In this document: positions 24,247-32,176 of the stretch, in pieces
How the letters are laid out: each line of letters starts with the position of its first letter
How positions within the stretch are numbered: position 1 is the stretch's first letter
Assembly: GCF_900108405.1 (NCBI RefSeq)
Contig: NZ_FNXG01000001.1
Location: 310,001 to 374,000, forward strand
Origin: Paracoccus alkenifer
GTDB taxonomy: Bacteria > Pseudomonadota > Alphaproteobacteria > Rhodobacterales > Rhodobacteraceae
DNA length: 64,000 nucleotides
Reading direction: 5' to 3'
Notes under the pieces: generated by a model
Seen by the model: only the letters and a program-made list of their open reading frames with translations
Databases searched by the model: none
Told to the model about the DNA's origin: nothing
Made by a program: the position numbers and the translations under genes

Positions 24247-27237
24247 TCAGATTTTCAGGCGGGTGTTTTCGGGATCGACAAAGACCGTCCCGGTGATTTT
24301 CGCGGCGATGGTGCGGTCCGGCATGGGGATATGGACCACCTCGCCCATGCGGTCATGCCCGCCCTCGACCAGCGCCAGCGCGATGGGCCGGCCCGCAGCG
24401 TCCGAATGATAGGAGGAGGTCACATGCCCCACCATCTTCATCGGGATCGGCTGGTTCGGGTCGAACACGATCTGCGCCCCTTCTTCCAGCTTGCTGCGGT
24501 CCTCGGTCAGCAGCCCGACCAGCTGCTTGCGGCCCTTGGCGGCAAGGTCGGGGCGGGCAAGGCCGCGCTTGCCGACGAAATCGGGTTTTTTCTTGCCGAC
24601 CGCCCAGCCCATGCCGGCGTCATAGGGGGTGACCGTGCCGTCGGTGTCCTGGCCGACGATGATATAGCCCTTTTCGGCGCGCAGAACGTGCATGGCCTCG
24701 GTCCCGTAGGCCACGATGCCGTATTGCTGGCCGGCGTCCCACAAGATCTCCCACAGCTTGCGGCCAAGGGGGGCGGGCACGTTGACCTCGAACCCGATCT
24801 CGCCGGTGAAGCTGACGCGGAACAGCCGCGCCGGCATCCCTGCCACGGTGCATTCGATGCAGGCCATATGCGGAAAAGCGTCCTCGGTCAGTTCCACCCC
24901 CTCGACCAGGGGCGCCAGCAGTTTCGCCGCATTCGGGCCGTTCAGCGCGATGGTGGACCATTGCTCGGTGGTCGAGGTCAGCCACACATCCAGATCGGGC
25001 CATTCGGTCTGAAGGTAATCCTCCATCATGTTCATGACCCGCGCGGCGCCGCCGGTGGTGGTGGTGACGTGGAAACGCCCCTCGGCCATGCGGCCGATCA
25101 CGCCGTCATCGCGGATATAGCCGTCATCGCCCAGAAGCAGGCCGTAACGGCAGCGCCCGACGCCCAGTTTCGCCCAGGGGTTGGTATACATCCGCTCCAT
25201 GAAGGTGACGGCATCGGGGCCGACGACCTCGATCTTGCCCAGCGTCGAGGCGTCGAAGATGCCGACGCTTTCGCGGGTCTGGCGACATTCGCGGCGGACG
25301 GCGGTGTCCATATCCTCGCCCGGCTGCGGGAAATAGCGCGCCCGGCGCCATTGGCCGACCGGCTCGAACACGGCGCCATGCGCCTCGGCCCAGGGGTCGA
25401 TCGGGGTCTTGCGCGTCACCTCGAAATGGGCGCCGCGCTGATAGCCGGCAAAGGCGCCAAAGGTGGTCGGCGTATAGGGCGGGCGAAAGGTGGTCAGCCC
25501 GACCTGCGGCGCGGGCCGGCCAAGCGCGTCGGCGGCGATGTTCAGCCCGTTGATGTTCGACATCTTGCCCTGATCGGTCGCCATGCCGTTGGTGGTGTAG
25601 CGCTTGACATGCTCGATCGAGCGCATCCCTTCGCGCACGGCCAGCCGCAAATCCTTGGCGGTCACGTCGTTCTGGTAATCGACGAAAGCCTTGGCGCGGC
25701 CGGGATTGCGGTCGGTCGGCAGTTCCTTTTGCGACACACCGCTGCCGGGGCGGTCGTTTTCCACCGAGACCGCGGCGGGATTGCCGGGGTGGCCAAGCGC
25801 GGCGGCGACCTCGCGCCCGCGCGCGGCGCCGTCCGTCAGCGCGGCCTCGATCCCCCACAGCCCGCGGCCGGCGCCGGCGATCACGCAAGCCTCGCGCGTC
25901 TCGTGGGGCAGGAAAGTGGTCAGATCGTCGTCCCAGGCCAGTTTCCCCTGCGTGTGCGAAAACAGATGCAGCGAGGGCGTCCAGCCCCCCGACATCAGCA
26001 GCGCGTCGCAGGTGATCTGCTGGCCCGCGCCGACCGCCGCGCCGCTGACCGGGTTCACCCGCACGCCGCTGACCCGCAGCCGCCCCGAGGTCGCGGTGAC
26101 GGTATGCGACAGCCTGACCGGGATACCCAGCGCGCGCGCCTGATCCATCAGATCGTCGCGGACATGGGGGCGGGTGTCGACGATGGCCTGCACCCGCGCG
26201 CCGGCCTCTTGCAGGTCAAAACCCGCATACCAGGCGCTGTCGTGGCTGGTCACCACCACCGGCGCATTGCCGACCTTGACGCCGTAGCGGTTCAGATAGG
26301 TCTGCGCCGCGCCCGCCAGCATCACGCCGGGGCGGTCGTTGCCGTGGAACACCAGCGGCTTTTCCAGCGCGCCCTGCGCCAGCACTACCTGGCGCGCGCG
26401 CACCCGCCACATCCGTTCGCGCGGGGTGTCGGCAGGCAGCGAGGGCAGGTGATCGGTCACCCGCTCGCACAGGGCCAGCATGTTGTAATGATAATAGCCG
26501 ATGGCGGTGGTGCGGGTCATGATGCGCACGCCCGCGGCTTTCAGCGCCGCCAGCTCATCGTCCAGCCAGTCCCATGCGGGAAGGCCGTCGATCCGCGCCT
26601 GCGGTTCGGACAGCAGCGAGCCGCCGGGTTCCGCGTTCTCGTCCACGATGACGATCCGCAGCCCCTCGGCCATTGCCGCCCGCGCCGCCGCCAGCCCCGC
26701 CGGCCCCGCCCCCACGATCAGCAGATCGCAATGCAGATAGCGCGAGGCATATTGGTCGGGATCCGCCTCGGTCGGGGCTGTGCCCAGCCCGGCCGCGGCG
26801 CGGATGAAGGGCTCATAGACCTTGTTCCAGAAGCTTTTCGGCCACATGAAGGTCTTGTAGTAGAACCCGGCCGAAAACAGCATATAGGCCGCGTCGTTGA
26901 CTGCGCCCACGTCCCATTTCAGGCTGGGAAACTTGTTCTGCGAGGTGGTTTCCAGCCCCTGCCAGATTTCCTGCATGGTGGCGCGGGTGTTCGGCTCGAA
27001 CCGCCCTGCGCCGCGGCTGGTGCCGATCAGGGCGTTCGGTTCCTCGGACCCCGCCGCGATGGCGCCGCGCGGGCGGTGATACTTGAACGACCGGCCCATC
27101 AGGTGAACGCCATTGGCCAGCAGCGCCGAGGCGACGCTATCGCCCTGCGCGCCGCGATAGCTGCGCCCGTCAAAAGTGAAATCCACCGGGCGCGACAGAT
27201 CCACCCGGCCACGGCCGGGAACGCGATACTGGCTCAT
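24247..27237 (-). CDS. soxA: Sarcosine oxidase alpha subunit
   Basis: 996 residues, the full family length. The N-terminal ferredoxin-like domain (FTFDGRSYRGAQGDSVASALLANG) is followed by an NAD-binding domain with LIVGAGPAGLAAARAAM near residue 175 and the FAD/NAD-type body. From about residue 590 comes the GcvT-like half that takes the one-carbon unit onto tetrahydrofolate (HFEVTRKTPI..., VGIFDASTLGKIEVVGPDA, WMVGKK-like GWAVGKKKPDFVGKRGL). It oxidises sarcosine to glycine with SoxB, SoxD and SoxG, releasing peroxide and 5,10-methylene-THF. Its ATG overlaps the soxD stop by 4 bp. Confidence 0.97.
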   Translation of the reverse strand: MSQYRVPGRGRVDLSRPVDFTFDGRSYRGAQGDSVASALLANGVHLMGRSFKYHRPRGAIAAGSEEPNALIGTSRGAGRFEPNTRATMQEIWQGLETTSQNKFPSLKWDVGAVNDAAYMLFSAGFYYKTFMWPKSFWNKVYEPFIRAAAGLGTAPTEADPDQYASRYLHCDLLIVGAGPAGLAAARAAMAEGLRIVIVDENAEPGGSLLSEPQARIDGLPAWDWLDDELAALKAAGVRIMTRTTAIGYYHYNMLALCERVTDHLPSLPADTPRERMWRVRARQVVLAQGALEKPLVFHGNDRPGVMLAGAAQTYLNRYGVKVGNAPVVVTSHDSAWYAGFDLQEAGARVQAIVDTRPHVRDDLMDQARALGIPVRLSHTVTATSGRLRVSGVRVNPVSGAAVGAGQQITCDALLMSGGWTPSLHLFSHTQGKLAWDDDLTTFLPHETREACVIAGAGRGLWGIEAALTDGAARGREVAAALGHPGNPAAVSVENDRPGSGVSQKELPTDRNPGRAKAFVDYQNDVTAKDLRLAVREGMRSIEHVKRYTTNGMATDQGKMSNINGLNIAADALGRPAPQVGLTTFRPPYTPTTFGAFAGYQRGAHFEVTRKTPIDPWAEAHGAVFEPVGQWRRARYFPQPGEDMDTAVRRECRQTRESVGIFDASTLGKIEVVGPDAVTFMERMYTNPWAKLGVGRCRYGLLLGDDGYIRDDGVIGRMAEGRFHVTTTTGGAARVMNMMEDYLQTEWPDLDVWLTSTTEQWSTIALNGPNAAKLLAPLVEGVELTEDAFPHMACIECTVAGMPARLFRVSFTGEIGFEVNVPAPLGRKLWEILWDAGQQYGIVAYGTEAMHVLRAEKGYIIVGQDTDGTVTPYDAGMGWAVGKKKPDFVGKRGLARPDLAAKGRKQLVGLLTEDRSKLEEGAQIVFDPNQPIPMKMVGHVTSSYHSDAAGRPIALALVEGGHDRMGEVVHIPMPDRTIAAKITGTVFVDPENTRLKI

Positions 27238-27545
27238 TTCCGGTCCTCCGACGCTGCGGTCAGGGTTTCCAGTGCGGGGCGGGGCTGGCCGGCCGGATAG
27301 GTGGTCAGGAACCGGTCGCTGACCGTATCGCGCACCGCGTTGAAAAACCGCCCGCAGCCGTGGAAATGCCGCCAGCGTTCATAATGCGGGCCGCGTGTGT
27401 TGCTGCGGATGAACAGAAAGCCTTGCCAGTCGTCGTCGGACAGGGCCGAGGGGTCGGGCGGACGGATCACATGCGCCTCGCCGGCATAGGTGAATTCGGC
27501 CTCGGGCAGGGTTTCGTCGCAATAGGGGCAATGAATCAGCAGCAT
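27234..27545 (-). CDS. soxD: Sarcosine oxidase delta subunit
   Basis: 103 residues, typical length. Zinc-binding cysteines/histidine are visible: CPYC at 6-9 and the HGCGRFFN loop near 62-69. It is the structural zinc subunit of the soxBDAG complex. The gene lies 38 bases after soxB and overlaps soxA by 4 bp (ATGA). Confidence 0.95.
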   Translation of the reverse strand: MLLIHCPYCDETLPEAEFTYAGEAHVIRPPDPSALSDDDWQGFLFIRSNTRGPHYERWRHFHGCGRFFNAVRDTVSDRFLTTYPAGQPRPALETLTAASEDRK

Positions 27546-27583
27546 GGAGAGCTATCCTTAATGCGCAATTGGCGTGGCGCGCA

Positions 27584-28837
27584 TCAATGCGCGACCGCGG
27601 CGGCGGCGGCCTCGTCGATCAGGCGGCCGGTGCGGAAACGGTCCAGCGTGAAGGGCGCGTTGATCGGATGCGGCTCGTCCCTGGCGACGGTCCAGGCCAA
27701 GGTATGCGCGGCGCCGGGCGTCGCCTTGAAGCCGCCGGTGCCCCAGCCGCAATTCACATAAAGACCCGGCACCGGCGTCTTGCCCAGAATGGCCGAGCGG
27801 TCCGGCGTCACATCCACGATGCCGCCCCATTTGCGCAGCATCCGCATCCGGTTGAACATCGGAAAGATTTCCACGATGGCCGCGATGGTGTGTTCGATCA
27901 GCGGCAGCCCGCCGCGCTGGGAATAGCTGGTATACTGGTCGGTGCCCGAGCCGATCACCAGCTCGCCCTTGTCGGATTGGCTGATATAGGCGTGGACCGC
28001 GTTCGACATCACCACGCAGGGAAAACAGGGCTTGACCGGCTCGCTGACCAGCGCCTGCAACGGATAGCTTTCCAGCGGCAGCCGCACGCCGGCGCTGTCC
28101 ATCACCACCGATGTGTTCCCGGCCGCCGACACCGCCACCTTTCTCGCGCGGATAAAGCCCCTGGCCGTGTCCACCCCCGCAACCGAGCCGTCCGCGTTGC
28201 GCCTGATCGCCGTGACCGGGCAGTTCTGGATGATGTCGACGCCCCGCGCCGCCGCCCCGCGCGCATAGCCCCAAGCCACCGCGTCATGGCGCGCGGTGCC
28301 GGCGCGTTCCTGCAACGCGCCGCCCAGCACCGGATAGCGGGCATTGGCGGAAATATTCAGCGGCGGGCAGTAGTCCTTGCATTCCTGCGCGCTCAGCCAG
28401 CGGTTGTCGACGCCGTTCAGCCGGTTGGCGTGGATATGGCGCTGGAAACTTTGCACGTCATGCACGTTATGGGCCAGCATCAACACGCCGCGCCGCGAAT
28501 ACATGACGTTGTAGTTCAGCTCCTGGCTGAGACCTTCCCACAGATCCACCGCGTGATCGAACAGCCGCGCGCTTTCGTCGTAAAGATAGTTCGAGCGGAT
28601 GATGGTGGTGTTGCGCCCGGTGTTGCCGCCGCCCAGCCAGCCTTTGTCGATCACCGCCACATTGGTGATGCCGTGTTCGCGGGCCAGGTAATAGGCCGCA
28701 CCCAGCCCATGCCCGCCCGCGCCCACGATCACCACGTCGTATTCCGCCTTTGGCTGGCTTTCGGGCCATTGCTCGGTCCAGTGCCTGTGCCCGGTCAGGG
28801 CGTTCCTTATCAACGAGAATGCGCTGAAGCGTGTCAT
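27584..28837 (-). CDS. soxB: Sarcosine oxidase beta subunit
   Basis: 417 residues. The FAD-binding dinucleotide fold starts with YDVVIVGAGGHGLGAAYYLA, followed by DKGWLGGGNTGRNTTIIRSNY, the signature of the heterotetrameric beta subunit. The C-terminal GLYVNCGWGTGGFKATPGAAHTLA closes the flavin site. It holds FAD and the covalent FMN and carries out sarcosine oxidation. It is first in the operon; only 98 bp separate it from the divergent regulator at 28936, so both promoters share that short gap. Confidence 0.96.
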   Translation of the reverse strand: MTRFSAFSLIRNALTGHRHWTEQWPESQPKAEYDVVIVGAGGHGLGAAYYLAREHGITNVAVIDKGWLGGGNTGRNTTIIRSNYLYDESARLFDHAVDLWEGLSQELNYNVMYSRRGVLMLAHNVHDVQSFQRHIHANRLNGVDNRWLSAQECKDYCPPLNISANARYPVLGGALQERAGTARHDAVAWGYARGAAARGVDIIQNCPVTAIRRNADGSVAGVDTARGFIRARKVAVSAAGNTSVVMDSAGVRLPLESYPLQALVSEPVKPCFPCVVMSNAVHAYISQSDKGELVIGSGTDQYTSYSQRGGLPLIEHTIAAIVEIFPMFNRMRMLRKWGGIVDVTPDRSAILGKTPVPGLYVNCGWGTGGFKATPGAAHTLAWTVARDEPHPINAPFTLDRFRTGRLIDEAAAAAVAH

Positions 28838-28935
28838 GTTCCGGGTCGCCGACTGTCAGGGGTTTGCCGCAAATCTACTCTGGAGCGGCGCCGGGGAAAG
28901 GAATATATACGCCACAAGGATTGAATGATTGCGAC

Positions 28936-29997
28936 ATGACCCAAGCCGCCCACCCGCCCCGCAAACGGCTGCGCATCGGTTTCCTGCTGGCCGACCGCTT
29001 TACCCTGTCGGCCTTTGCCAATTTCGTCGATGTGCTGCGGCTGGCCGCGGACGAGGCCGACAAGTCGCGCCCGATCCTGTGCGACTGGTCGGTGCTGTCG
29101 CATGACCAGTCCCCGATCCGCTCAAGCTGCGGCATCCGCGTCCAGCCGGACACAAGGCTGCGCAACGGCGGCGGCTATGATTATCTGGTCGTCGTCGGCG
29201 GGCTGATCGGCGACTATCGCCCGATCAGCGACGAGGCGCTGGACCATATCCGCCGCGCCGCCGCCGCGGGCGTGCCGCTGATCGGCCTGTGCACCGGCGT
29301 GTTCATCCTGCAAGAGGCCGGGCTGCTGCAAGGCTATCGCTGCTGCGTCAGCTGGTTCCACCATCAGGATTTCCTTGACCGTTTCGACAGCGAGACCCCG
29401 GTCTCGGACCAGATCTTCGTGATCGACCGCGACCGGATGACCTGTTCGGGCGGGCATGGCGCGGCGCATCTGGCGGCGTTTCTGGTCCAGCGCCATATCG
29501 GCCGCTCTGCGGCGATCAAAAGCCTTAACATCATGATGATCGACGACGCGCTAAGCGCCGATCGCCCCCAGCCCGGCCAGCAGCCGGGCCCAAGGGCCAG
29601 CGATCCGCTGGTCCGCCGCGCCATCCTGCGGATGCAGCAGAACATCGAGATCCCCCGCACCGTCGACGAGCTGGCGCGGGAACTGGGCGTCGCGCGCCGC
29701 ACGCTGGAACGCCGCTTTTGCGCCGATCTGAAATGCTCGCCGCGCAAGGTCTATCTGGACCTGCGCCTTGACCGCGCGCTGCTGCGGCTGCGTTCGACCG
29801 GGGACACGGTGACCTCGATCGCGCTGGCCTGCGGGTTCTGCGACGCGCCGCATCTGGTGCGCAGCCTGAAAGCCGAGCGAGGGCTGACCCCGACGGAATA
29901 CCGGCAGGCGCAGGCCGGGGACGGGAGCGCGAGCGGGGGCGCGCACTATGCGGCGGGGGTGCTGCGGCCGGCGTCCGCGCCGGCGACGCTGGCCTGA
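28936..29997 (+). CDS. GlxA/GbdR-type transcriptional regulator (DJ-1-like domain plus AraC HTH)
   Basis: 353 residues from ATG 28936; an earlier in-frame start at 28831 would overlap soxB. Residues 10-185 form a class-I glutamine-amidotransferase-like (DJ-1/PfpI) sensor domain (YDYLVVVGGLIGDY, LIGLCTGVFILQEAGLL, TCSGGHGAAHLAAFLVQ). Residues 230-330 are an AraC helix-turn-helix (TVDELARELGVARRTLERRFCADL...SIALACGFCDAPHLVRSLKAERGLTP). Relatives GbdR and SouR activate betaine and sarcosine catabolic genes in Pseudomonas. Divergent placement on soxB makes sarcosine-responsive activation of soxBDAG the likely job (inference). Confidence 0.9.
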   Translation: MTQAAHPPRKRLRIGFLLADRFTLSAFANFVDVLRLAADEADKSRPILCDWSVLSHDQSPIRSSCGIRVQPDTRLRNGGGYDYLVVVGGLIGDYRPISDEALDHIRRAAAAGVPLIGLCTGVFILQEAGLLQGYRCCVSWFHHQDFLDRFDSETPVSDQIFVIDRDRMTCSGGHGAAHLAAFLVQRHIGRSAAIKSLNIMMIDDALSADRPQPGQQPGPRASDPLVRRAILRMQQNIEIPRTVDELARELGVARRTLERRFCADLKCSPRKVYLDLRLDRALLRLRSTGDTVTSIALACGFCDAPHLVRSLKAERGLTPTEYRQAQAGDGSASGGAHYAAGVLRPASAPATLA

Positions 29998-30094
29998 CCG
30001 CGCGGCGGTTTTGCAGGATCGCGCCGGTTGCGGCCAGTATCCGGGACATCATCCGGGTCATCTCCGGCTCGGCCCGGCCCGCAATGTGGCGCGA

Positions 30095-30763
30095 TCACGC
30101 GTCGGCCGGGCAATCCGCCACATGGTCGGGCGGCACATGCCCATGCGCCGCCACCCAGTCGCGGGCGCCGGCCAGCACCGCGTCATGCACCGCACGGCCC
30201 AACGCCTCGCCCAGTTCGGTATGCAGCCCGGCATAGGCCGTGTCGCCTGCGTCGCAGGCCAGCGCGATGCAATCCGTGCCGGTGCCGGTTGCCGCCCCCG
30301 CCGGCAGCGCGATCGCGGCGGTCAGCACCGCCAGCGTGCGGGCCTGGGCGGCGATGGTCAGCGCCTCGATCATCGCGGTCTCGGACAGCCCCGCCTCGAT
30401 CAGGATCGCGAGGTTGATGGTGCCGTAGCCGGACGAGGGCGCCGGCCGACGGTGGCCCACGCGCTCGGCATTGCCCAGCCCGACGGTGGCGAGGCAGCAC
30501 ACCGGGCCGTGGCGCCGGACCCGGTAATGGCGCAGCGCGCGCGAGGTCATCATGCAGACCGAATCCCGCTGCCAGGTCGCCTGCAACTGGCCCTCCAGCC
30601 AGCGATGCGCATCCAGTCCCGGCGGCAGATCGGCATTGCGCAGCTCGCGCATCAGGATGTGGCGCGCGGTGCGAAAGCCGGGATTATGCGGCGCAAAGGA
30701 CAGCACCCGACGCGGGCGGCCCAGATCGGCGACCAGCCACGGAGGCGTGAGGCTCAGCTGCAA
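30095..30763 (-). CDS. cbiZ: Adenosylcobinamide amidohydrolase
   Basis: 222 residues. CbiZ cleaves the aminopropanol-phosphate arm from adenosylcobinamide or pseudo-B12 so that cobyric acid can re-enter the pathway. Recognisable blocks are SFAPHNPGFRTARHILMREL, TSRALRHY, CCLATVGLGNAERVG, GTINLAILIEAGLSETAMIEAL and TGTGTDCIALA. The start is TTG (30761-30763): an in-frame stop lies only 12 codons upstream with no ATG or GTG between, and the next ATG would remove conserved sequence. It is distant from btuBFC but serves the same corrinoid-salvage economy. The 97-bp gap to the preceding convergent gene has no clear terminator. Confidence 0.92.
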   Translation of the reverse strand: MQLSLTPPWLVADLGRPRRVLSFAPHNPGFRTARHILMRELRNADLPPGLDAHRWLEGQLQATWQRDSVCMMTSRALRHYRVRRHGPVCCLATVGLGNAERVGHRRPAPSSGYGTINLAILIEAGLSETAMIEALTIAAQARTLAVLTAAIALPAGAATGTGTDCIALACDAGDTAYAGLHTELGEALGRAVHDAVLAGARDWVAAHGHVPPDHVADCPADA

Positions 30764-30841
30764 CGAAACCCGCCGGTCAAGCAGATTGATGCCATGTCAC
30801 CATGCACTTGCGGGACGAAGCTCATGCGACCTCAAACCCGC

Positions 30842-31204
30842 TCATCCCTCAAGCGCTTCTTCGGCGCGGTCGGCAAGGGCCTCGGCGCGGGCGGCGATTT
30901 CGGCCATGGCCTCGGCGATGCCCGAGGGGATCACCGGCACCTCGATGCGCGGCGGGTTGGCCTTGATGCGCGCCAGCTCGCGCTCGGCGGCGGCGGCGCG
31001 GTCCTCGGTCGCGGACATGCGGTCAGCCAGCATCAGCCCGGCCAGCAGCAGCAGCCGCGGCTCGGGCATCCGGCCGGCCTGATCAAGGATCGCCCGCGCC
31101 TCGGTATCCAGCGCGGCGGCGGCGCGGCGCAGCAGCCGTTCCTCGCCCTCTTGGCAGGCCAGCTGATATGCCTTGTGGCCGATGTTGAATTCGACGGTGG
31201 GCAT
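30842..31204 (-). CDS. zapA: Cell division protein ZapA
   Basis: 120 residues. It starts MPTVEFNIGHKAYQLACQEGEE, the ZapA beta-hairpin/FtsZ-binding head, followed by RLLRRAAAALDTEARAI and LMLADRMS, then a heptad-rich C-terminal helix for tetramer formation. ZapA bundles FtsZ filaments at the division site. Its ATG overlaps the stop of the upstream coiled-coil gene (TGATG), so the two are translated together. No 6S RNA-like element is evident next to it, although ssrS adjoins zapA in many gammaproteobacteria. Confidence 0.93.
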   Translation of the reverse strand: MPTVEFNIGHKAYQLACQEGEERLLRRAAAALDTEARAILDQAGRMPEPRLLLLAGLMLADRMSATEDRAAAAERELARIKANPPRIEVPVIPSGIAEAMAEIAARAEALADRAEEALEG

Positions 31205-31872
31205 CAGCGTGGCTCCTGTGGGGGGGATTCGTCGGGGTCATCGGGGGCGTCTTCGGGCAGCGGATCCTCGTCATGGGCGATTCCTGGCGGCAGGACCGCA
31301 TCGGCGGCGCGGTCCTCGGGCAATTCATCCTGCGCGCCAAGGTGCAGCCCGGCGGGAGGCAGCGCCGAGGGCGGCAGCCCGGCGGGATCCGCGGCCACCG
31401 GCGCCGGCGCGACCGCCAGCATCCGGTCCAGAGCGTCCAGAATTTCACCCATATGGGCGATTTCCGCGGCACGGGCGGCGCGCAGGGCCGAAAGCTCTGC
31501 CTCGAGCGCCTCAAGCGTGGCGGCGGCGCCGTCCTGCCCCCAGCCCTCGGGCACGCCCGCCGCCGTGATCAGGCGGCGGTTGGCGGCGGAAAGCGCGTCA
31601 TTGGCGGCGGCAAGCTGCGCGGCCTCGGCGCCGCTGTCGGTCAGCCGCTGATGCGCCTGCGCCAGTTGCGCGCGCATCGCCTCTAGCGTCGCGGCCTGCC
31701 GGTCGTGCAGCGCGGCGATGTCGGGCGCGACCGCGGCGGGCGCCGGGGCCGCGCCGGCATCCGGCCCGGCTGCGCCGATTTCACCAAGGCGGCGCGCGGC
31801 ACGTTCAACCGCGTGGTCCATGCGATCAAGGGCGGCGATCAGACGCCGCTCGGCGGCGGAAAGGTCTTTCAT
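31204..31872 (-). CDS. Coiled-coil protein of unknown function coupled to zapA
   Basis: 222 residues from ATG 31872 (an in-frame upstream ATG at 31902 adds ten unlikely residues). I do not recognise a named family. Residues 1-30 (KDLSAAERRLIAALDRMDHAVERA) and about 55-160 are alanine- and leucine-rich helices with heptad spacing (AALHDRQAATLEAMRAQLAQAHQRL, TLEALEAELSALRAARAAEIAHMGEILDALDRML). The last 60 residues are Pro/Asp/Glu-rich and probably disordered. No signal peptide or membrane segment. One-base stop/start overlap with zapA implies a joint role, perhaps as a FtsZ-ring adaptor analogous to ZapB (inference). Confidence 0.8.
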   Translation of the reverse strand: MKDLSAAERRLIAALDRMDHAVERAARRLGEIGAAGPDAGAAPAPAAVAPDIAALHDRQAATLEAMRAQLAQAHQRLTDSGAEAAQLAAANDALSAANRRLITAAGVPEGWGQDGAAATLEALEAELSALRAARAAEIAHMGEILDALDRMLAVAPAPVAADPAGLPPSALPPAGLHLGAQDELPEDRAADAVLPPGIAHDEDPLPEDAPDDPDESPPQEPR

Positions 31873-32013
31873 CACGAAACGATCCCCATGCGTCGGCCCC
31901 AATGCGTCGGTTCCGTCATCGCAAACACCGGCCCGCGATACAAGCAGCCTGCACCGCCGACCGGCGACAGACCGCCTTTTGCACCCCCTTTTGCGCCGCC
32001 CGCCCGACCCCGC

Positions 32014-32042
32014 TTGTCGCCACGCCGGGCGCTACCTATAAC
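32014..32042 (+). promoter_or_regulatory. Candidate sigma70 promoter of ileS
   Basis: TTGTCG (32014-32019), 17-base spacer, TATAAC (32037-32042): the best promoter match in the region. The start point would be near 32049, giving a long leader before the ATG at 32177. Confidence 0.55.
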
Positions 32043-32084
32043 GCGGCCCATGTGTCCAGCGGCCGGAATATTCCGAATTAGTCG

Positions 32085-32112
32085 CCCGGTGGCGTAGGAA
32101 CGCGCCACCGGG
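32085..32112 (+). promoter_or_regulatory. Perfect hairpin in the ileS leader
   Basis: CCCGGTGGCG, 8-base loop, CGCCACCGGG, about 65 bases before the ileS start. It could affect mRNA stability or act as a control element. It lacks T-box features and no U-run follows (TTCCTTGAC), so simple termination is unlikely. Confidence 0.4.
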
Positions 32113-32176
32113 TTCCTTGACGCCTATTGTCCCGCACGCATATGCGCCCGCCGCTTCCGACCAAGGAAAACCGCCG

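Larger units (their letters stand above)
31873..32176. other. Intergenic region between the zapA operon and ileS
   Basis: 304 bp without a gene. It holds a good ileS promoter (32014-32042) and a leader of about 130 bases with a perfect 10-bp hairpin (32085-32112). The left 130 bp presumably contain the promoter of the divergent coiled-coil/zapA pair, but I see no clear boxes. No tRNA, 6S RNA or T-box specifier structure was recognised. Confidence 0.5.

Noticed and set aside
23716..27300. 1194-codon plus-strand frame over soxG-soxA
   Set aside because: Antisense to sarcosine oxidase genes with clear motifs; low-complexity translation.
31873..32176. 6S RNA next to zapA, or a T-box before ileS
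   Set aside because: No 6S-like central bubble with long closing stems and no T-box sequence or specifier/antiterminator pair was recognised.
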